Positions 8,944 through 17,352 of a DNA stretch of 64,000 nucleotides are shown here, piece by piece. Each line of letters starts with the position of its first letter. The stretch's first letter is position 1. The stretch is from Pseudomonas trivialis (lineage in GTDB: Bacteria; Pseudomonadota; Gammaproteobacteria; Pseudomonadales; Pseudomonadaceae), in the NCBI RefSeq assembly GCF_001439805.1, contig NZ_JYLK01000014.1, forward strand, positions 62,001 to 126,000. Reading direction: 5' to 3'. The position numbers and the translations under genes were made by a program. Below the pieces are notes generated by a model. It had not been told where the DNA came from. It ran no database searches and was given only the letters and a program-made list of their open reading frames with translations.

Positions 8944-9421
8944 GAACAACGAAGTCCTCGACGAAACCTGGCACCTGCTGCCCAAGGACGCGAGCTTCGA
9001 CGGCATCTCCAACTGCGACGACCTGATCGTGCCGCTGGCGCTGTGGCGCGAACACGGCCACGCCCTCAAGGCCCGCGACGGCGGCCTGGGTGTGTGGCTG
9101 GACGCCGACGAGGAAGCCGAAGAGATCGGCGCCGACGTGGAGCACTTCCAGGTCATCGCCCTGAACTTCCCGGCCTTCACCGACGGGCGCAACTACTCCA
9201 ACGCGCGCCTGCTGCGTGACCGCTACGGTTACAAGGGCGAACTGCGCGCAATTGGCGACGTACTGCGCGACCAGCTGTTCTACCTGCGCCGCTGCGGGTT
9301 CGACGCCTTCGCCCTGCGCGCCGACAAGGACCCGTACGAAGCGCTGGAAAGCCTGAAGGACTTTTCGGTGACTTACCAGGCCGCAACCGACGAACCGCTG
9401 CCGCTGTTTCGGCGACGCTGA
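8927..9421 (+). CDS. DUF934 protein, sulfite reductase-associated
   Basis: The 164-residue protein has the conserved YSNARLLRDRYGYKGELRAIGDVLRDQLFYLRRCGF-type core (about residues 86-122) of DUF934, a family almost always encoded directly after cysI in pseudomonads and other proteobacteria. Its biochemical role is not established; a supporting part in sulfite reduction is inferred from linkage. The start at 8927 lies inside the 3' end of cysI with AAGGAG just upstream; an in-frame codon at 8840 is too deep inside cysI to be the start. Confidence 0.9.
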   Translation: MQRIIKNNEVLDETWHLLPKDASFDGISNCDDLIVPLALWREHGHALKARDGGLGVWLDADEEAEEIGADVEHFQVIALNFPAFTDGRNYSNARLLRDRYGYKGELRAIGDVLRDQLFYLRRCGFDAFALRADKDPYEALESLKDFSVTYQAATDEPLPLFRRR

Positions 9422-9444
9422 GTTCACGGAACGCCGCAGGACCT

Positions 9445-9537
9445 AATGTGGGAGGGGGCTTGCTCCCGATAGCATCGTCTCAGTCAACATCTGCGTGACT
9501 GACCCACCGCTATCGGGAGCAAGCCCCCTCCCACATT
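9445..9537. repeat. REPIN-like element (two inverted REP arms with inner hairpin)
   Basis: Perfect 29-base inverted arms, AATGTGGGAGGGGGCTTGCT... (9445-9473) and its reverse complement (9509-9537), flank a 35-base spacer. The spacer contains a second hairpin, TCAGTCA/TGACTGA (9480-9502). This is the architecture of paired REP sequences in fluorescent pseudomonads. It lies between the 3' ends of the cysI/DUF934 pair and the merR-type gene and could also stop transcription from both. Confidence 0.85.
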
Positions 9538-9551
9538 GGCACTGTGCACAT

Positions 9552-9953
9552 TCAGGACTGTTTTATCGACGCCAGCACCCGCTCCTGCCCCATCGAACAC
9601 GGCACGCCTTCCGGCTGCGCCCGCACCGCCTCGATCACACCCAGCAACTGTGCCTTACTGTGCTCAAGCTGCGCCTGCATCACCTCGATCTGCGCTACCT
9701 TGCGTTCCAAACCCTCAATCAGCTCGTCTCGTTTGTACTCGCCCGGTGCGGGCATCAACGCCTTGAGTTCCTGCAAAGTAAATCCAGCCTGCTGCGCGCT
9801 TTGGATCAATTGCAGAGTCTGCAGCGCATCCGGCCCGTAGCGTCTGTACCCATTAGCTTGACGCCCCACCTGGCTGATCAGGCCTTGAGCCTCATAAAAA
9901 CGGATGCGTGAAGCCGCCAGTCCGCTCTGTTTTGCCAGCTCCCCAATGTTCAT
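9552..9953 (-). CDS. MerR-family transcriptional regulator
   Basis: A 133-residue protein starting MNIGELAKQSGLAASRIRFYEAQGLI, the MerR winged helix-turn-helix. The signature RRYG (about residue 38) follows, then a coiled-coil dimerisation helix containing ERKVAQIEVMQAQLEHSKAQLL. The C-terminal tail has a single Cys (VPCSMGQ), so a metal site like that of MerR or CueR is unlikely; the type is closer to MerR regulators paired with NAD(P)H or flavin oxidoreductases. It is divergent from the flavin oxidoreductase at 10025, and the shared gap contains a textbook MerR promoter, making that gene its likely target. Confidence 0.9.
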   Translation of the reverse strand: MNIGELAKQSGLAASRIRFYEAQGLISQVGRQANGYRRYGPDALQTLQLIQSAQQAGFTLQELKALMPAPGEYKRDELIEGLERKVAQIEVMQAQLEHSKAQLLGVIEAVRAQPEGVPCSMGQERVLASIKQS

Positions 9954-9965
9954 CAAAACGCCCGC

Positions 9966-9996
9966 TTGACATTAAAGTTAACTTTAAGCTTAGCCT
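9966..9996 (+). promoter_or_regulatory. MerR-type promoter with palindromic operator
   Basis: TTGACA (9966-9971) and TAGCCT (9991-9996) are separated by 19 bp, the long spacer typical of MerR-activated promoters. The spacer holds the perfect 16-bp palindrome TTAAAGTTAACTTTAA (9972-9987). It faces the oxidoreductase gene and lies about 10 bases from the start of the divergent merR-type gene, so it can also autoregulate. Confidence 0.8.
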
Positions 9997-10024
9997 GAGG
10001 TCTCCCCTGCTCAGGAGTCAACCC

Positions 10025-11257
10025 ATGTCACCTTTCGAACCCTTGCAACTGCCTAACGGCCAAGTTATCGCGAACCGTATCGCCAAAGCTGCCATGGAAG
10101 AGAACATGGCCGATGCTCGGCAAGCACCTTCCCGCCAGCTCAAGCAACTGTACAAAGCCTGGGCCGATGGCGAGCCTGGCCTGCTGTTGACCGGCAACGT
10201 GATGATCGACCGCCATGCCATGACCGGTCCCGGCGGCGTCGCCCTGGAAGACGAGCAGCATTTGGACAGCTTTCGTGAATGGGCGGATGTGGCCCGCGCC
10301 AAAGGCACGCACTTCTGGGTGCAGCTCAGCCACCCCGGTCGGCAGACCATGGCCAACCTTGGCCAGCAGGCTTTGGCACCTTCTGCCATCGCGCTGGACC
10401 TGGGCAGTTTTTCCAGGTTGTTTGCCAAGCCCAGGGCCATGACGCAAGAGGATATCCAGGACGTGATCAAACGCTTCGCCACCAGCGCACGCCTGGCCGA
10501 AAAAGCCGGCTTTACCGGGGTGCAGATCCACGGCGCCCACGGTTATCTGCTCAGCCAGTTTCTCTCGCCCTTGAGCAACCACCGCACCGACCGCTGGGGT
10601 GGCTCGTTGGAGAACCGCGCGCGCCTGTTGCTGGAAGTGGTGCATGCGGTGCGCGCGGCGGTCAGTCCGTCATTCTGCGTGGCGGTCAAACTTAACTCGG
10701 CCGACTTCCAGCGTGGCGGGTTTGATGACGCCGATGCGCGTGCGGTGGTTGAGATGCTCAACCCCCTGCCCATCGACCTGCTCGAATTGTCCGGCGGCAG
10801 CTACGAAGCCCCGGCCATGCAAGGTGAGGCGCGCGACGGGCGCACCCTGGCGCGTGAGGCGTACTTCCTCGAATTTGCCAGGGAGCTGGCAATCATCGCG
10901 AAAATGCCACTGATGGTCACCGGTGGGATTCGCCGTTTGCCGGTGGTGCAGCAAGTACTGGACAGCGGCATCGCCATGGCCGGCATCGCCACCGCCTTGA
11001 CTCTGGAGCCGCAGTTGCTCAAGCACTGGCGCGAAGGCCGCGATCTAAACCCACAGCTACAGCCCATCAGTTGGAAGCGCAAGCCTCTGGCCGCCCTCGC
11101 TACGCTCGCCGTAGTGCGCGACCAGATGCGCCGCCTGAGCCTTGGCCGTCTGCCCGATGCCAAGACGACACCGTGGCTGGCATTGCTGCGCGATCAATGG
11201 TTTATCGCCCGACGCACTCGACAATACCGCGCCGCAATGACGCAATCTTCACGTTAA
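10025..11257 (+). CDS. NADH:flavin oxidoreductase, old yellow enzyme family
   Basis: A 410-residue FMN-dependent (beta/alpha)8-barrel enzyme that would reduce activated alkenes or quinones with NAD(P)H. Family landmarks are QLSHPGRQ (100-107), VQIHGAHGYLLSQFLSP (166-182, substrate-binding His pair), NHRTDRWGGSLENR (185-198) and VTGGIR with a later GIATAL phosphate-site region. There is no C-terminal Fe-S or FAD domain, unlike 2,4-dienoyl-CoA reductase. The start at 10025 has AGGAG upstream; the frame also opens at 9908, but that would cover the promoter. Likely controlled by the divergent MerR protein. Confidence 0.92.
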   Translation: MSPFEPLQLPNGQVIANRIAKAAMEENMADARQAPSRQLKQLYKAWADGEPGLLLTGNVMIDRHAMTGPGGVALEDEQHLDSFREWADVARAKGTHFWVQLSHPGRQTMANLGQQALAPSAIALDLGSFSRLFAKPRAMTQEDIQDVIKRFATSARLAEKAGFTGVQIHGAHGYLLSQFLSPLSNHRTDRWGGSLENRARLLLEVVHAVRAAVSPSFCVAVKLNSADFQRGGFDDADARAVVEMLNPLPIDLLELSGGSYEAPAMQGEARDGRTLAREAYFLEFARELAIIAKMPLMVTGGIRRLPVVQQVLDSGIAMAGIATALTLEPQLLKHWREGRDLNPQLQPISWKRKPLAALATLAVVRDQMRRLSLGRLPDAKTTPWLALLRDQWFIARRTRQYRAAMTQSSR

Positions 11258-11334
11258 AAACGGAGCATTCGCCGTGATCGAACTGTCCCCTATTGATCAG
11301 CAGCTTTTAACCTCACTGACGATTGGAGTTCTTC

Positions 11335-13059
11335 ATGGCGAAAATCAACCTGGCCCAGCAATTGGCGACCACCCTTGAACAGGCGGGCATCAAGCGCATC
11401 TGGGGCCTGACCGGCGACAGCCTCAACGGCCTCACCGACGCCCTGCGCACCATGGACAGCATCGAGTGGATGCATGTGCGCCACGAAGAAGTCGCCGCGT
11501 TCGCCGCCGGTGCCGAGGCCGCCGCCACGGGTGAACTGACGGTGTGCGCCGGCAGTTGCGGACCGGGCAACCTGCACTTGATCAACGGCCTGTTCGACTG
11601 CCATCGCAACCATGTGCCGGTGCTGGCGATCGCTGCGCAGATTCCGTCGTCGGAGATCGGCCTTAACTATTTTCAGGAAACCCATCCTCAGGAGCTGTTC
11701 AAGGAGTGCAGCCATTTTATCGAACTGGTCAGCAACCCCGAGCAGATGCCCCAGGTGCTGCACCGCGCCATGCGCTCGGCGATCCTCAATCGTGGCGTGG
11801 CGGTGGTGGTGATTCCGGGGGATGTGTCGCTGCTGGAAGTGGATGCCAAGCTCAAGCCGTGGCCGGCACTGCACGCGCCGCGCACCTTGCCGGCTGAGGA
11901 AGATCTGCAACGTCTGACCCAAATCCTCCAGGGCAACCAGAAAGTGACCCTGCTATGCGGGAGTGGTTGCGCAGGCGCCCATGACCAGGTGGTGGCGCTG
12001 GCCGACATGCTTGGCGCGCCGGTGGTGCATGCCCTGCGCGGCAAGGAGCATGTGGAATGGGATAACCCGTTCGATGTGGGCATGACCGGCCTGATCGGCT
12101 TCAGCTCCGGCTACCACGCAATGCTCGACTGCGACACGCTGGTCATGCTCGGCACCGATTTTCCGTATCGCCAGTTCTACCCGACCGACGCGACGATCAT
12201 TCAGATCGACCGCGACCCGCAGGCCCTGGGCCGTCGCGCCTCGCTGGACCTGGGCATTGCCGCCGATGTCAGTGAAACCATCGAGGCGCTGCTACAGCGT
12301 TTGACGCGCAAGATTGATCGCAGCTTTGTCGAAACCTGCTTGAAGCATTACGAACATGCCCGCCAGGGCCTGGATGATCTCGCTCAGCCGTCAAAGGCCG
12401 GCCGGCCGATCCACCCGCAATACGTTGCGCGCCTGCTCAGCGAACTGGCCGACGACGATGCCATCTTCACCGCCGACGTCGGCTCACCGACCGTGTGGGC
12501 GGCGCGCTACCTGAAGATGAACGGCAAACGCCGCCTGATCGGCTCGTTCAACCACGGCTCCATGGCCAATGCCATGCCCCAGGCGATTGGCGCACAGGCG
12601 GCGTTCCCTGGCCGGCAGGTGATCTCGATGTCCGGCGACGGGGGTTTCGCCATGCTGATGGGGGATTTCATCTCGTTGGCGCAACTGAACCTGCCAGTGA
12701 AAGTCATCGTTTTCGATAATGCCTCCCTGGGCTTTGTCGCCATGGAGATGAAAGCGGCCGGCTATCTGGACACGGGCACCGAGCTGAAGAATCCGGATTT
12801 CGCCGCCATGTCCAACGCCATGGGCATCCTCGGAATTCGCGTGGAGCAGTCCGAAGACCTGGAACCGGCCCTGCGCCGCGCCCTGGCCCACGACGGCCCG
12901 GTGCTGGTGGACGTGGTCACCGCCACTCAGGAACTGGTGATGCCACCGACCATCAAGCTGGAACAGGCCAAGGGGTTCAGCCTGTACATGCTCAAGGCAG
13001 TGATGAGCGGCCGTGGAGATGAGGTGATTGAACTGGCGCGGACCAACTTGCTGCGCTGA
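11335..13059 (+). CDS. poxB: ubiquinone-dependent pyruvate dehydrogenase (pyruvate oxidase) PoxB
   Basis: PoxB decarboxylates pyruvate to acetate and CO2 using thiamine diphosphate and FAD, passing electrons to ubiquinone at the membrane. The 574 residues closely follow the E. coli enzyme as I recall it: KRIWGLTGDSLNGL near the start, HVRHEEVAAFAAGAEA with the catalytic Glu (about 50), AGSCGPGNLHLINGLFDC, and the ThDP motif GDGGF...N in the last third. The C-terminus SGRGDEVIELARTN matches the lipid-activated membrane-binding tail. The ATG at 11335 has GGAG at -9; a TTG at 11323 is less likely. Confidence 0.93.
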   Translation: MAKINLAQQLATTLEQAGIKRIWGLTGDSLNGLTDALRTMDSIEWMHVRHEEVAAFAAGAEAAATGELTVCAGSCGPGNLHLINGLFDCHRNHVPVLAIAAQIPSSEIGLNYFQETHPQELFKECSHFIELVSNPEQMPQVLHRAMRSAILNRGVAVVVIPGDVSLLEVDAKLKPWPALHAPRTLPAEEDLQRLTQILQGNQKVTLLCGSGCAGAHDQVVALADMLGAPVVHALRGKEHVEWDNPFDVGMTGLIGFSSGYHAMLDCDTLVMLGTDFPYRQFYPTDATIIQIDRDPQALGRRASLDLGIAADVSETIEALLQRLTRKIDRSFVETCLKHYEHARQGLDDLAQPSKAGRPIHPQYVARLLSELADDDAIFTADVGSPTVWAARYLKMNGKRRLIGSFNHGSMANAMPQAIGAQAAFPGRQVISMSGDGGFAMLMGDFISLAQLNLPVKVIVFDNASLGFVAMEMKAAGYLDTGTELKNPDFAAMSNAMGILGIRVEQSEDLEPALRRALAHDGPVLVDVVTATQELVMPPTIKLEQAKGFSLYMLKAVMSGRGDEVIELARTNLLR

Positions 13060-13080
13060 TCCTGAGTTGACTGCATCGTC

Positions 13081-13111
13081 CAGGGTGGGAGCAAGCGTTC
13101 CCACCCCTGGA
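13081..13111. terminator. hairpin between poxB and the FMN reductase gene (REP relic)
   Basis: CAGGGTGGGA pairs with TCCCACCCCTG (one bulged C) around GCAAGCGT. The core GTGGGAGCAAGC...CCCAC resembles a degenerate REP. It lies between two convergent genes and is a plausible terminator, though no T run follows. Confidence 0.5.
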
Positions 13112-13124
13112 TGTCATTGGTTAC

Positions 13125-13682
13125 TCAACCGTTATGTTTTTCTACCCACTGGCCAAAGGCATCGATAAATGCCTGCAGGAACGGCCGAGTCTTTTCCGAC
13201 ACCTTCCCCGACTCATCAAACACATTCCCGGCCCCACCGAGGTAGGCTTCCGGCTGCTGCATGCACCACACGTCCAGAAACACCAGGGACTGGCGCAGAT
13301 GGTGGTTGGCGCCAAAGCCGCCGATGGCGCCTGGCGACACGCTGATGATCGCACCGGGCTTGGCGCTGAAGGCGCTTTTGCCATACGGGCGGGAGCCCAC
13401 ATCAATCGCGTTTTTCAACGGGGCCGGCACTGAACGGTTGTATTCGGGGGTCACGAACAGCACCGCGTCGGATGAACCCACCTGACTGCGGAAAGTGCTG
13501 TAGGCTGCCGGCGGTGATGCACCGTCAATGTCTTCGTTGTAGAGCGGCAGATCGCCAATTTCGACAATGTTCAACCTGAGATTGGCGGGGGCCAGTTCGG
13601 CCAGTGCCAGCGCGACTTTGCGGTTGATCGATTCTTTTCTCAAGCTGCCAACCAGGACGGCAATCGTGTAGACCTTGCTCAT
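13125..13682 (-). CDS. NADPH-dependent FMN reductase / quinone reductase (ChrR-like)
   Basis: A 185-residue flavodoxin-fold protein with the FMN phosphate loop GSLRKESINRK (about 12-22) and the PEYNRSVPAPLKNAID motif (about 79-94), features of the NADPH-dependent FMN reductase family that includes chromate and quinone reductases. It would carry out two-electron reduction of quinones or flavins in the cytoplasm as an antioxidant function. The exact substrate is not readable. Convergent with poxB. Confidence 0.88.
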   Translation of the reverse strand: MSKVYTIAVLVGSLRKESINRKVALALAELAPANLRLNIVEIGDLPLYNEDIDGASPPAAYSTFRSQVGSSDAVLFVTPEYNRSVPAPLKNAIDVGSRPYGKSAFSAKPGAIISVSPGAIGGFGANHHLRQSLVFLDVWCMQQPEAYLGGAGNVFDESGKVSEKTRPFLQAFIDAFGQWVEKHNG

Positions 13683-13909
13683 TGAGGTTTCCCGACGTCT
13701 GACTAAAGGAGCCTGTAGTTATAAAGTCTTCGCGGCGTGTTCACCAGAAGCTTTTTGAGATTCACGCAGGGTTTGCCTTTCTACTTCCTGCGTAGGAAGC
13801 GTCTTAATTCGTCGGCGAATAGTATTTTTTTCCCATAGGTAAACTACCCGGCTTCTTGACGGTCTACACCACCGCAAATCGAGTGTTTATCTCCAGAGGT
13901 TCTAAGCAG

Positions 13910-14146
13910 ATGGCAGCAGTACTTGTCGGACAGTTTCATGCCAGAGACGCGGAAGGTCGCGTGTATTCCGTGCATGAGTTCCAGGAATCCAACCCGGCGC
14001 AAGGCGACCTGGCTGGCTCGGCGCCCACCACTACCTACAAGCTGGCCATTGGCGACCGTGTAGAGAAACTGGAAGGCGATGAATTCAGACTGATTCAATC
14101 GGGCACGGTTATCGTCCGCGAATCAAAGACCACCCTCGCGTCATAA
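13910..14146 (+). CDS. small conserved hypothetical protein, 78 residues
   Basis: Starts MAAVLVGQFHARDAEG and contains YSVHEFQES, TTYKLAIGDRVEKLEGDEF and a beta-strand-like end VIVRES, suggesting a compact all-beta domain with no signal peptide or membrane span. The ATG at 13910 has AGAGG about 10 bases upstream and is preferred to 13856, which has no ribosome site. I do not recognise a named function; it looks like a small Pseudomonas-specific protein. Transcribed alone. Confidence 0.7.
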   Translation: MAAVLVGQFHARDAEGRVYSVHEFQESNPAQGDLAGSAPTTTYKLAIGDRVEKLEGDEFRLIQSGTVIVRESKTTLAS

Positions 14147-14208
14147 GACCTCGCCTCATCTACCAGCTCAGTCCTGGCCATTGACGGCATTGACTGGGCC
14201 GGGGTCGA

Positions 14209-14553
14209 TCAGGGACGACGGATCTCCGTCAGCTCTATGCCCTCCTCTCCCTTGATCTGCTTGAGCGTCACCATCAGGCTGCCCCGCTCCCCCTCGACCG
14301 CAAACAATGAACGCAGGTAACCCGGCGAATCGGACATCGGATAGGCCTCCACCTGCCTGACCAGCCTGATTCCCAGAATCGCGCCCACCTGCTCGTCCAC
14401 CTGTTGCTGGGCGCGGATATAGCGCTCCAGCACCAAATGTTCCGGGATGATTTCGTCTTGATTGTGCAGGAGATAAGCAGCCGCACATCCCACGGTCACC
14501 AGGACCAGGAACTGCTTGACCGTTACCCTGCGAAACAGCGAGGGCATGCGCAT
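14209..14553 (-). CDS. membrane-anchored small protein, possibly Coa1/Tim21-like
   Basis: A 114-residue protein with one N-terminal transmembrane span (about residues 13-29, VKQFLVLVTVGCAAAYLL) and a soluble remainder ending EEGIELTEIRRP. The layout, a single anchor followed by a small alpha/beta domain with a VKQ..GEEGIELTEI-type edge strand, resembles the cytochrome oxidase assembly factor Coa1 family, but this is a weak impression. No neighbouring oxidase genes support it. Convergent with the gene at 13910. Confidence 0.65.
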   Translation of the reverse strand: MRMPSLFRRVTVKQFLVLVTVGCAAAYLLHNQDEIIPEHLVLERYIRAQQQVDEQVGAILGIRLVRQVEAYPMSDSPGYLRSLFAVEGERGSLMVTLKQIKGEEGIELTEIRRP

Positions 14554-14737
14554 TTGAGACCAGACCTGTTTTTTTTTGTAAGTACCGGCGCGCCGGCAGT
14601 GGTCGTTGATGATCAGACGGCGTCATTCTAGTGAGATCGTGGCCCAACGCCATAGGCATGGCCGACACCGACTGTCTTTTTTGCGCACAATGGCCTGCGC
14701 CATTGAATACCCACGGCGCTGCACATAGACTCCGGCC

Positions 14738-15655
14738 ATGCGTTTACGTCATATCGAAGTCATTCAAGCCATCCTGCAGACCGGGCACCTCGGCACGGCC
14801 GCCGAGTGGCTGCAGCTCCCCGTGGACGATGTACAAGCCTCGCTCAAGGATGCCGAGCAGCAACTGGGCTTCATGCTGTTTGCCAGCGTGCGCGGGCGCC
14901 TGCAGGCGACACGCGAGACCCTCGAATTACAGGCGCACATTGCCCACCTGTACGAAGCGCTGGAGCCGGTGCAACGCCTTGCCAGCCGCTTGAAACATCA
15001 TCATGCGCCCACGCTTCATGCGCTCTGCACCCCGCCCCTGGCCAATCAATTGCTGCCGCAAAGCATTGCCGCATTGCGTCGCCGCTTTCAGGACACGCCT
15101 TGCAGCCTGTCGAGCCAGCCGACACGGGAGATCGTCAGGAGCCTGTTGCTTCACGACGCGCAGGTGGGCCTGAGCCTGCATGATCCGGAGCATGCGCAGA
15201 TCCTGAGCACACCTGTGGCGCAGGGCAAACTGCAATTGCTCGCGCCCCGAGGCTGGCTCAAGCCCCGGCAAAAGTACATCGCGCTGCAAGACCTGGCCGG
15301 GCAGTCGCTCATCGGGCTTGAAGGGCACGACCCCTTGAGTCGCCTGCTGGATGCCAAACTGCAAGCCCTGCGCCCGCTGCCGGTGGTGCAGACGCGAGTG
15401 CAGACCTACCAGATGATGCGCAGCATGGTGGAGGCCGGCGAAGGCCTGGCGATTGTCGACCCGTTCACGGCAGCCGGCGCGCACGAGGCCGGACTGGATG
15501 CCTGCCCGCTGTCGCCGCCCATCCCGGTGGTCCTTTACGCATTGATGTCGAAGAACGTCGACCCCACGCCCGCGCTGAACGCGTTGCTGGAGATCATTGC
15601 GCACAAGGCCGAGGCTCTGCTGGCGGGCATTTCTCCCCATGGGCCTGTCGCGTAA
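14738..15655 (+). CDS. LysR-family transcriptional regulator with divergent DNA-binding helix
   Basis: 305 residues with the LysR plan: an N-terminal helix-turn-helix starting MRLRHIEVIQAILQTG, then a LysR substrate-binding domain with repeated features such as HALCTPPLANQLLPQSIAALRRRF and MVEAGEGLAIVDPFTA (about 230). The recognition helix normally written SQPAVSRQIRxLE is here LPVDDVQASLKDAEQQLG, an unusual version, so DNA specificity may be atypical. The target is unknown; no divergent catabolic gene is present (the gene at 14553 is divergent, a small membrane protein). Confidence 0.85.
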   Translation: MRLRHIEVIQAILQTGHLGTAAEWLQLPVDDVQASLKDAEQQLGFMLFASVRGRLQATRETLELQAHIAHLYEALEPVQRLASRLKHHHAPTLHALCTPPLANQLLPQSIAALRRRFQDTPCSLSSQPTREIVRSLLLHDAQVGLSLHDPEHAQILSTPVAQGKLQLLAPRGWLKPRQKYIALQDLAGQSLIGLEGHDPLSRLLDAKLQALRPLPVVQTRVQTYQMMRSMVEAGEGLAIVDPFTAAGAHEAGLDACPLSPPIPVVLYALMSKNVDPTPALNALLEIIAHKAEALLAGISPHGPVA

Positions 15656-15677
15656 CAGGCTCCAGCCCTGGATCGAC

Positions 15678-16268
15678 TCACGACTGCGCTTTCAGCACCG
15701 CCTCGGACTTGAACAACCGATACCAGAAAATCGCCACTTCGCGGGTTTGCGGGTCAATGCCGCGATAGCGCAGGTGGTCGATACCGCCCATCACATAGCC
15801 GCAGCGCTCATACAACCGGCAGGCGCCGAGGTTGTTGTTCTGGGTTTCGAGCATCATGCCCGGCAGGTTTTTCTTGCGGCTCCAGAACTGCGCCACATCC
15901 AGCAACGCCTTGGCCACACCGTGACGCCGCGCCGGCAGGATCACCGCCAGTTCGTCGACATGGGCAAACCCGTTCCAATTGGTGCTGACCACGATATGCC
16001 CCACCGGGCAATCGTCCAGGTACGCCATGAAGATTGCACTGTCGGGCGCATCGCGAAAACTGGCGAATTCCTCGGGGTCGATGCCATAACACTTGCGGTA
16101 CGGCAGGATGCGCTCCACCTGCCATTGATCAACGCGCTTGCCCATCTCCGGCACGCCATAGGCACTGACCTCAAAGCTGAAATCGTTGCCCCACACGTAG
16201 GCATCAAAGCCTGCATCGGCGACCCGCACACTGAGCCCTGGATACTTCGGGTTCATGACAGCTTGCAT
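15678..16268 (-). CDS. GNAT acetyltransferase, streptothricin-acetyltransferase-like
   Basis: A 196-residue Gcn5-type N-acetyltransferase. The acetyl-CoA segment is HVDELAVILPARRHGVAKALL, and the C-terminal stretch ETQNNNLGACRLYERCGY followed by MGGID is nearly the pattern I recall from streptothricin acetyltransferases (ETQ-NN-ACxLYxKCGF-GGID), with a matching EVAIFWYRLF end. Whether it inactivates an antibiotic or modifies a metabolite is unknown. The start at 16268 has GAGGA upstream; codons up to 16307 are in frame but lack a ribosome site. Confidence 0.85.
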   Translation of the reverse strand: MQAVMNPKYPGLSVRVADAGFDAYVWGNDFSFEVSAYGVPEMGKRVDQWQVERILPYRKCYGIDPEEFASFRDAPDSAIFMAYLDDCPVGHIVVSTNWNGFAHVDELAVILPARRHGVAKALLDVAQFWSRKKNLPGMMLETQNNNLGACRLYERCGYVMGGIDHLRYRGIDPQTREVAIFWYRLFKSEAVLKAQS

Positions 16269-16487
16269 AACTTTCCTCAACGCTTGATGCAATCGACGGT
16301 GTAACAACGACCACTGCCGTCATCCTCATGTTGCATCCCATGCAGATCGGCATCCATCGAACCGCCTCCACTTCGCAGCCCGCGGAGCCTGGCCAGGGCG
16401 CGGCGAAAAACGAACACTTCCTGCCACAAGGGTAGAAGCAGGGAGCGGATGTGGCGAATGAAGATTTCACGGCTCAGTGCGATCAAC

Positions 16488-16515
16488 TGTGAGAGGGGCC
16501 CTGCGCCCTCCCACA
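16488..16515. repeat. degenerate REP-like hairpin downstream of dnaQ
   Basis: TGTGAGAGGG pairs imperfectly with CCCTCCCACA around GCCCTGCG. It lies 25 bases beyond the dnaQ stop on the minus strand and may end that transcript. The gap 16269-16539 holds nothing else convincing. Confidence 0.4.
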
Positions 16516-16539
16516 CGTTCGATCGCATTTGAATCCGAG

Positions 16540-17286
16540 TCATTGTTGAGTCAGTTGAGTCCACAGCGCCGGCGCACCTGCCGATTTGGCAATCGCCTCC
16601 AACCGCGCCACATGCTCGGCCAAATCCTGCTCGCTCGCACGGATGATGGGCGTGGGTTTGCGATCGGCCGGCAGGCGACGGATTTCCGAAGGGCGGTTGC
16701 CCGAACCTTCCGCCGAACCGCTGCCGTCGGACGCGTTACCGGCCAGGGACAGACTGGTCTGCCCGCCGGTCATGGTCAGGTAGACGTCGGCGAGAATCTC
16801 GGAGTCGAGCAAGGCGCCGTGCAGTTCACGGTTGGAGTTGTCCACGCCATAACGCTTGCACAACGCATCGAGGCTGTTGCGCTGGCCCGGGTGACGCTCA
16901 CGGGCCATCATCAAGGTATCGAGGATCGAACAGTGCCGGGAAATATCCGCACGGTCCGTCTGCCCCATCAGGGCGAACTCGTTGTTGATAAAGCCGATGT
17001 CGAACGCCGCGTTGTGGATGATCAACTGCGCGCCGTTGATGAACTCGAAGAACTCGTCGGCCACCTCGGCGAAACGCGGCTTGCCCTTGAGGAACTCATC
17101 GGTGATGCCGTGGACGCCAATCGCGCCTTCGTCACTTTCCCGGTCCGGCTGCAGGTACACGTGGAAGTGACGCCCGGTGAGGCGACGACCCATCAGTTCG
17201 ACACAGCCGATTTCGATGATCCGGTGGCCGTCGGTCACCGGCATGCCGGTGGTTTCGGTATCGAGTACAACAGATCGGATGGCCAT
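16540..17286 (-). CDS. dnaQ: DNA polymerase III epsilon subunit (3'-5' exonuclease) DnaQ
   Basis: DnaQ is the proofreading exonuclease of the replicative polymerase core. The DEDDh motifs are visible: ExoI LDTETTG (8-14), ExoII in LIIHNAAFDIGF (about 92-103), and ExoIII NRELHGALLDSEILADVY (about 150-167, catalytic His and Asp). The C-terminal third (RLEAIAKSAG end region) is the variable polymerase alpha/theta-binding tail. At 248 residues it has normal length. It is directly downstream of rnhA on the same strand, an order shared with E. coli except that there rnhA and dnaQ are divergent. Confidence 0.96.
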   Translation of the reverse strand: MAIRSVVLDTETTGMPVTDGHRIIEIGCVELMGRRLTGRHFHVYLQPDRESDEGAIGVHGITDEFLKGKPRFAEVADEFFEFINGAQLIIHNAAFDIGFINNEFALMGQTDRADISRHCSILDTLMMARERHPGQRNSLDALCKRYGVDNSNRELHGALLDSEILADVYLTMTGGQTSLSLAGNASDGSGSAEGSGNRPSEIRRLPADRKPTPIIRASEQDLAEHVARLEAIAKSAGAPALWTQLTQQ

Positions 17287-17352
17287 CAGGGTTCAGCTCT
17301 CAACGGTGTGGTGGAGTGTGTAGAAGGCGCGATGTTAACACGGCAGCCGGCC

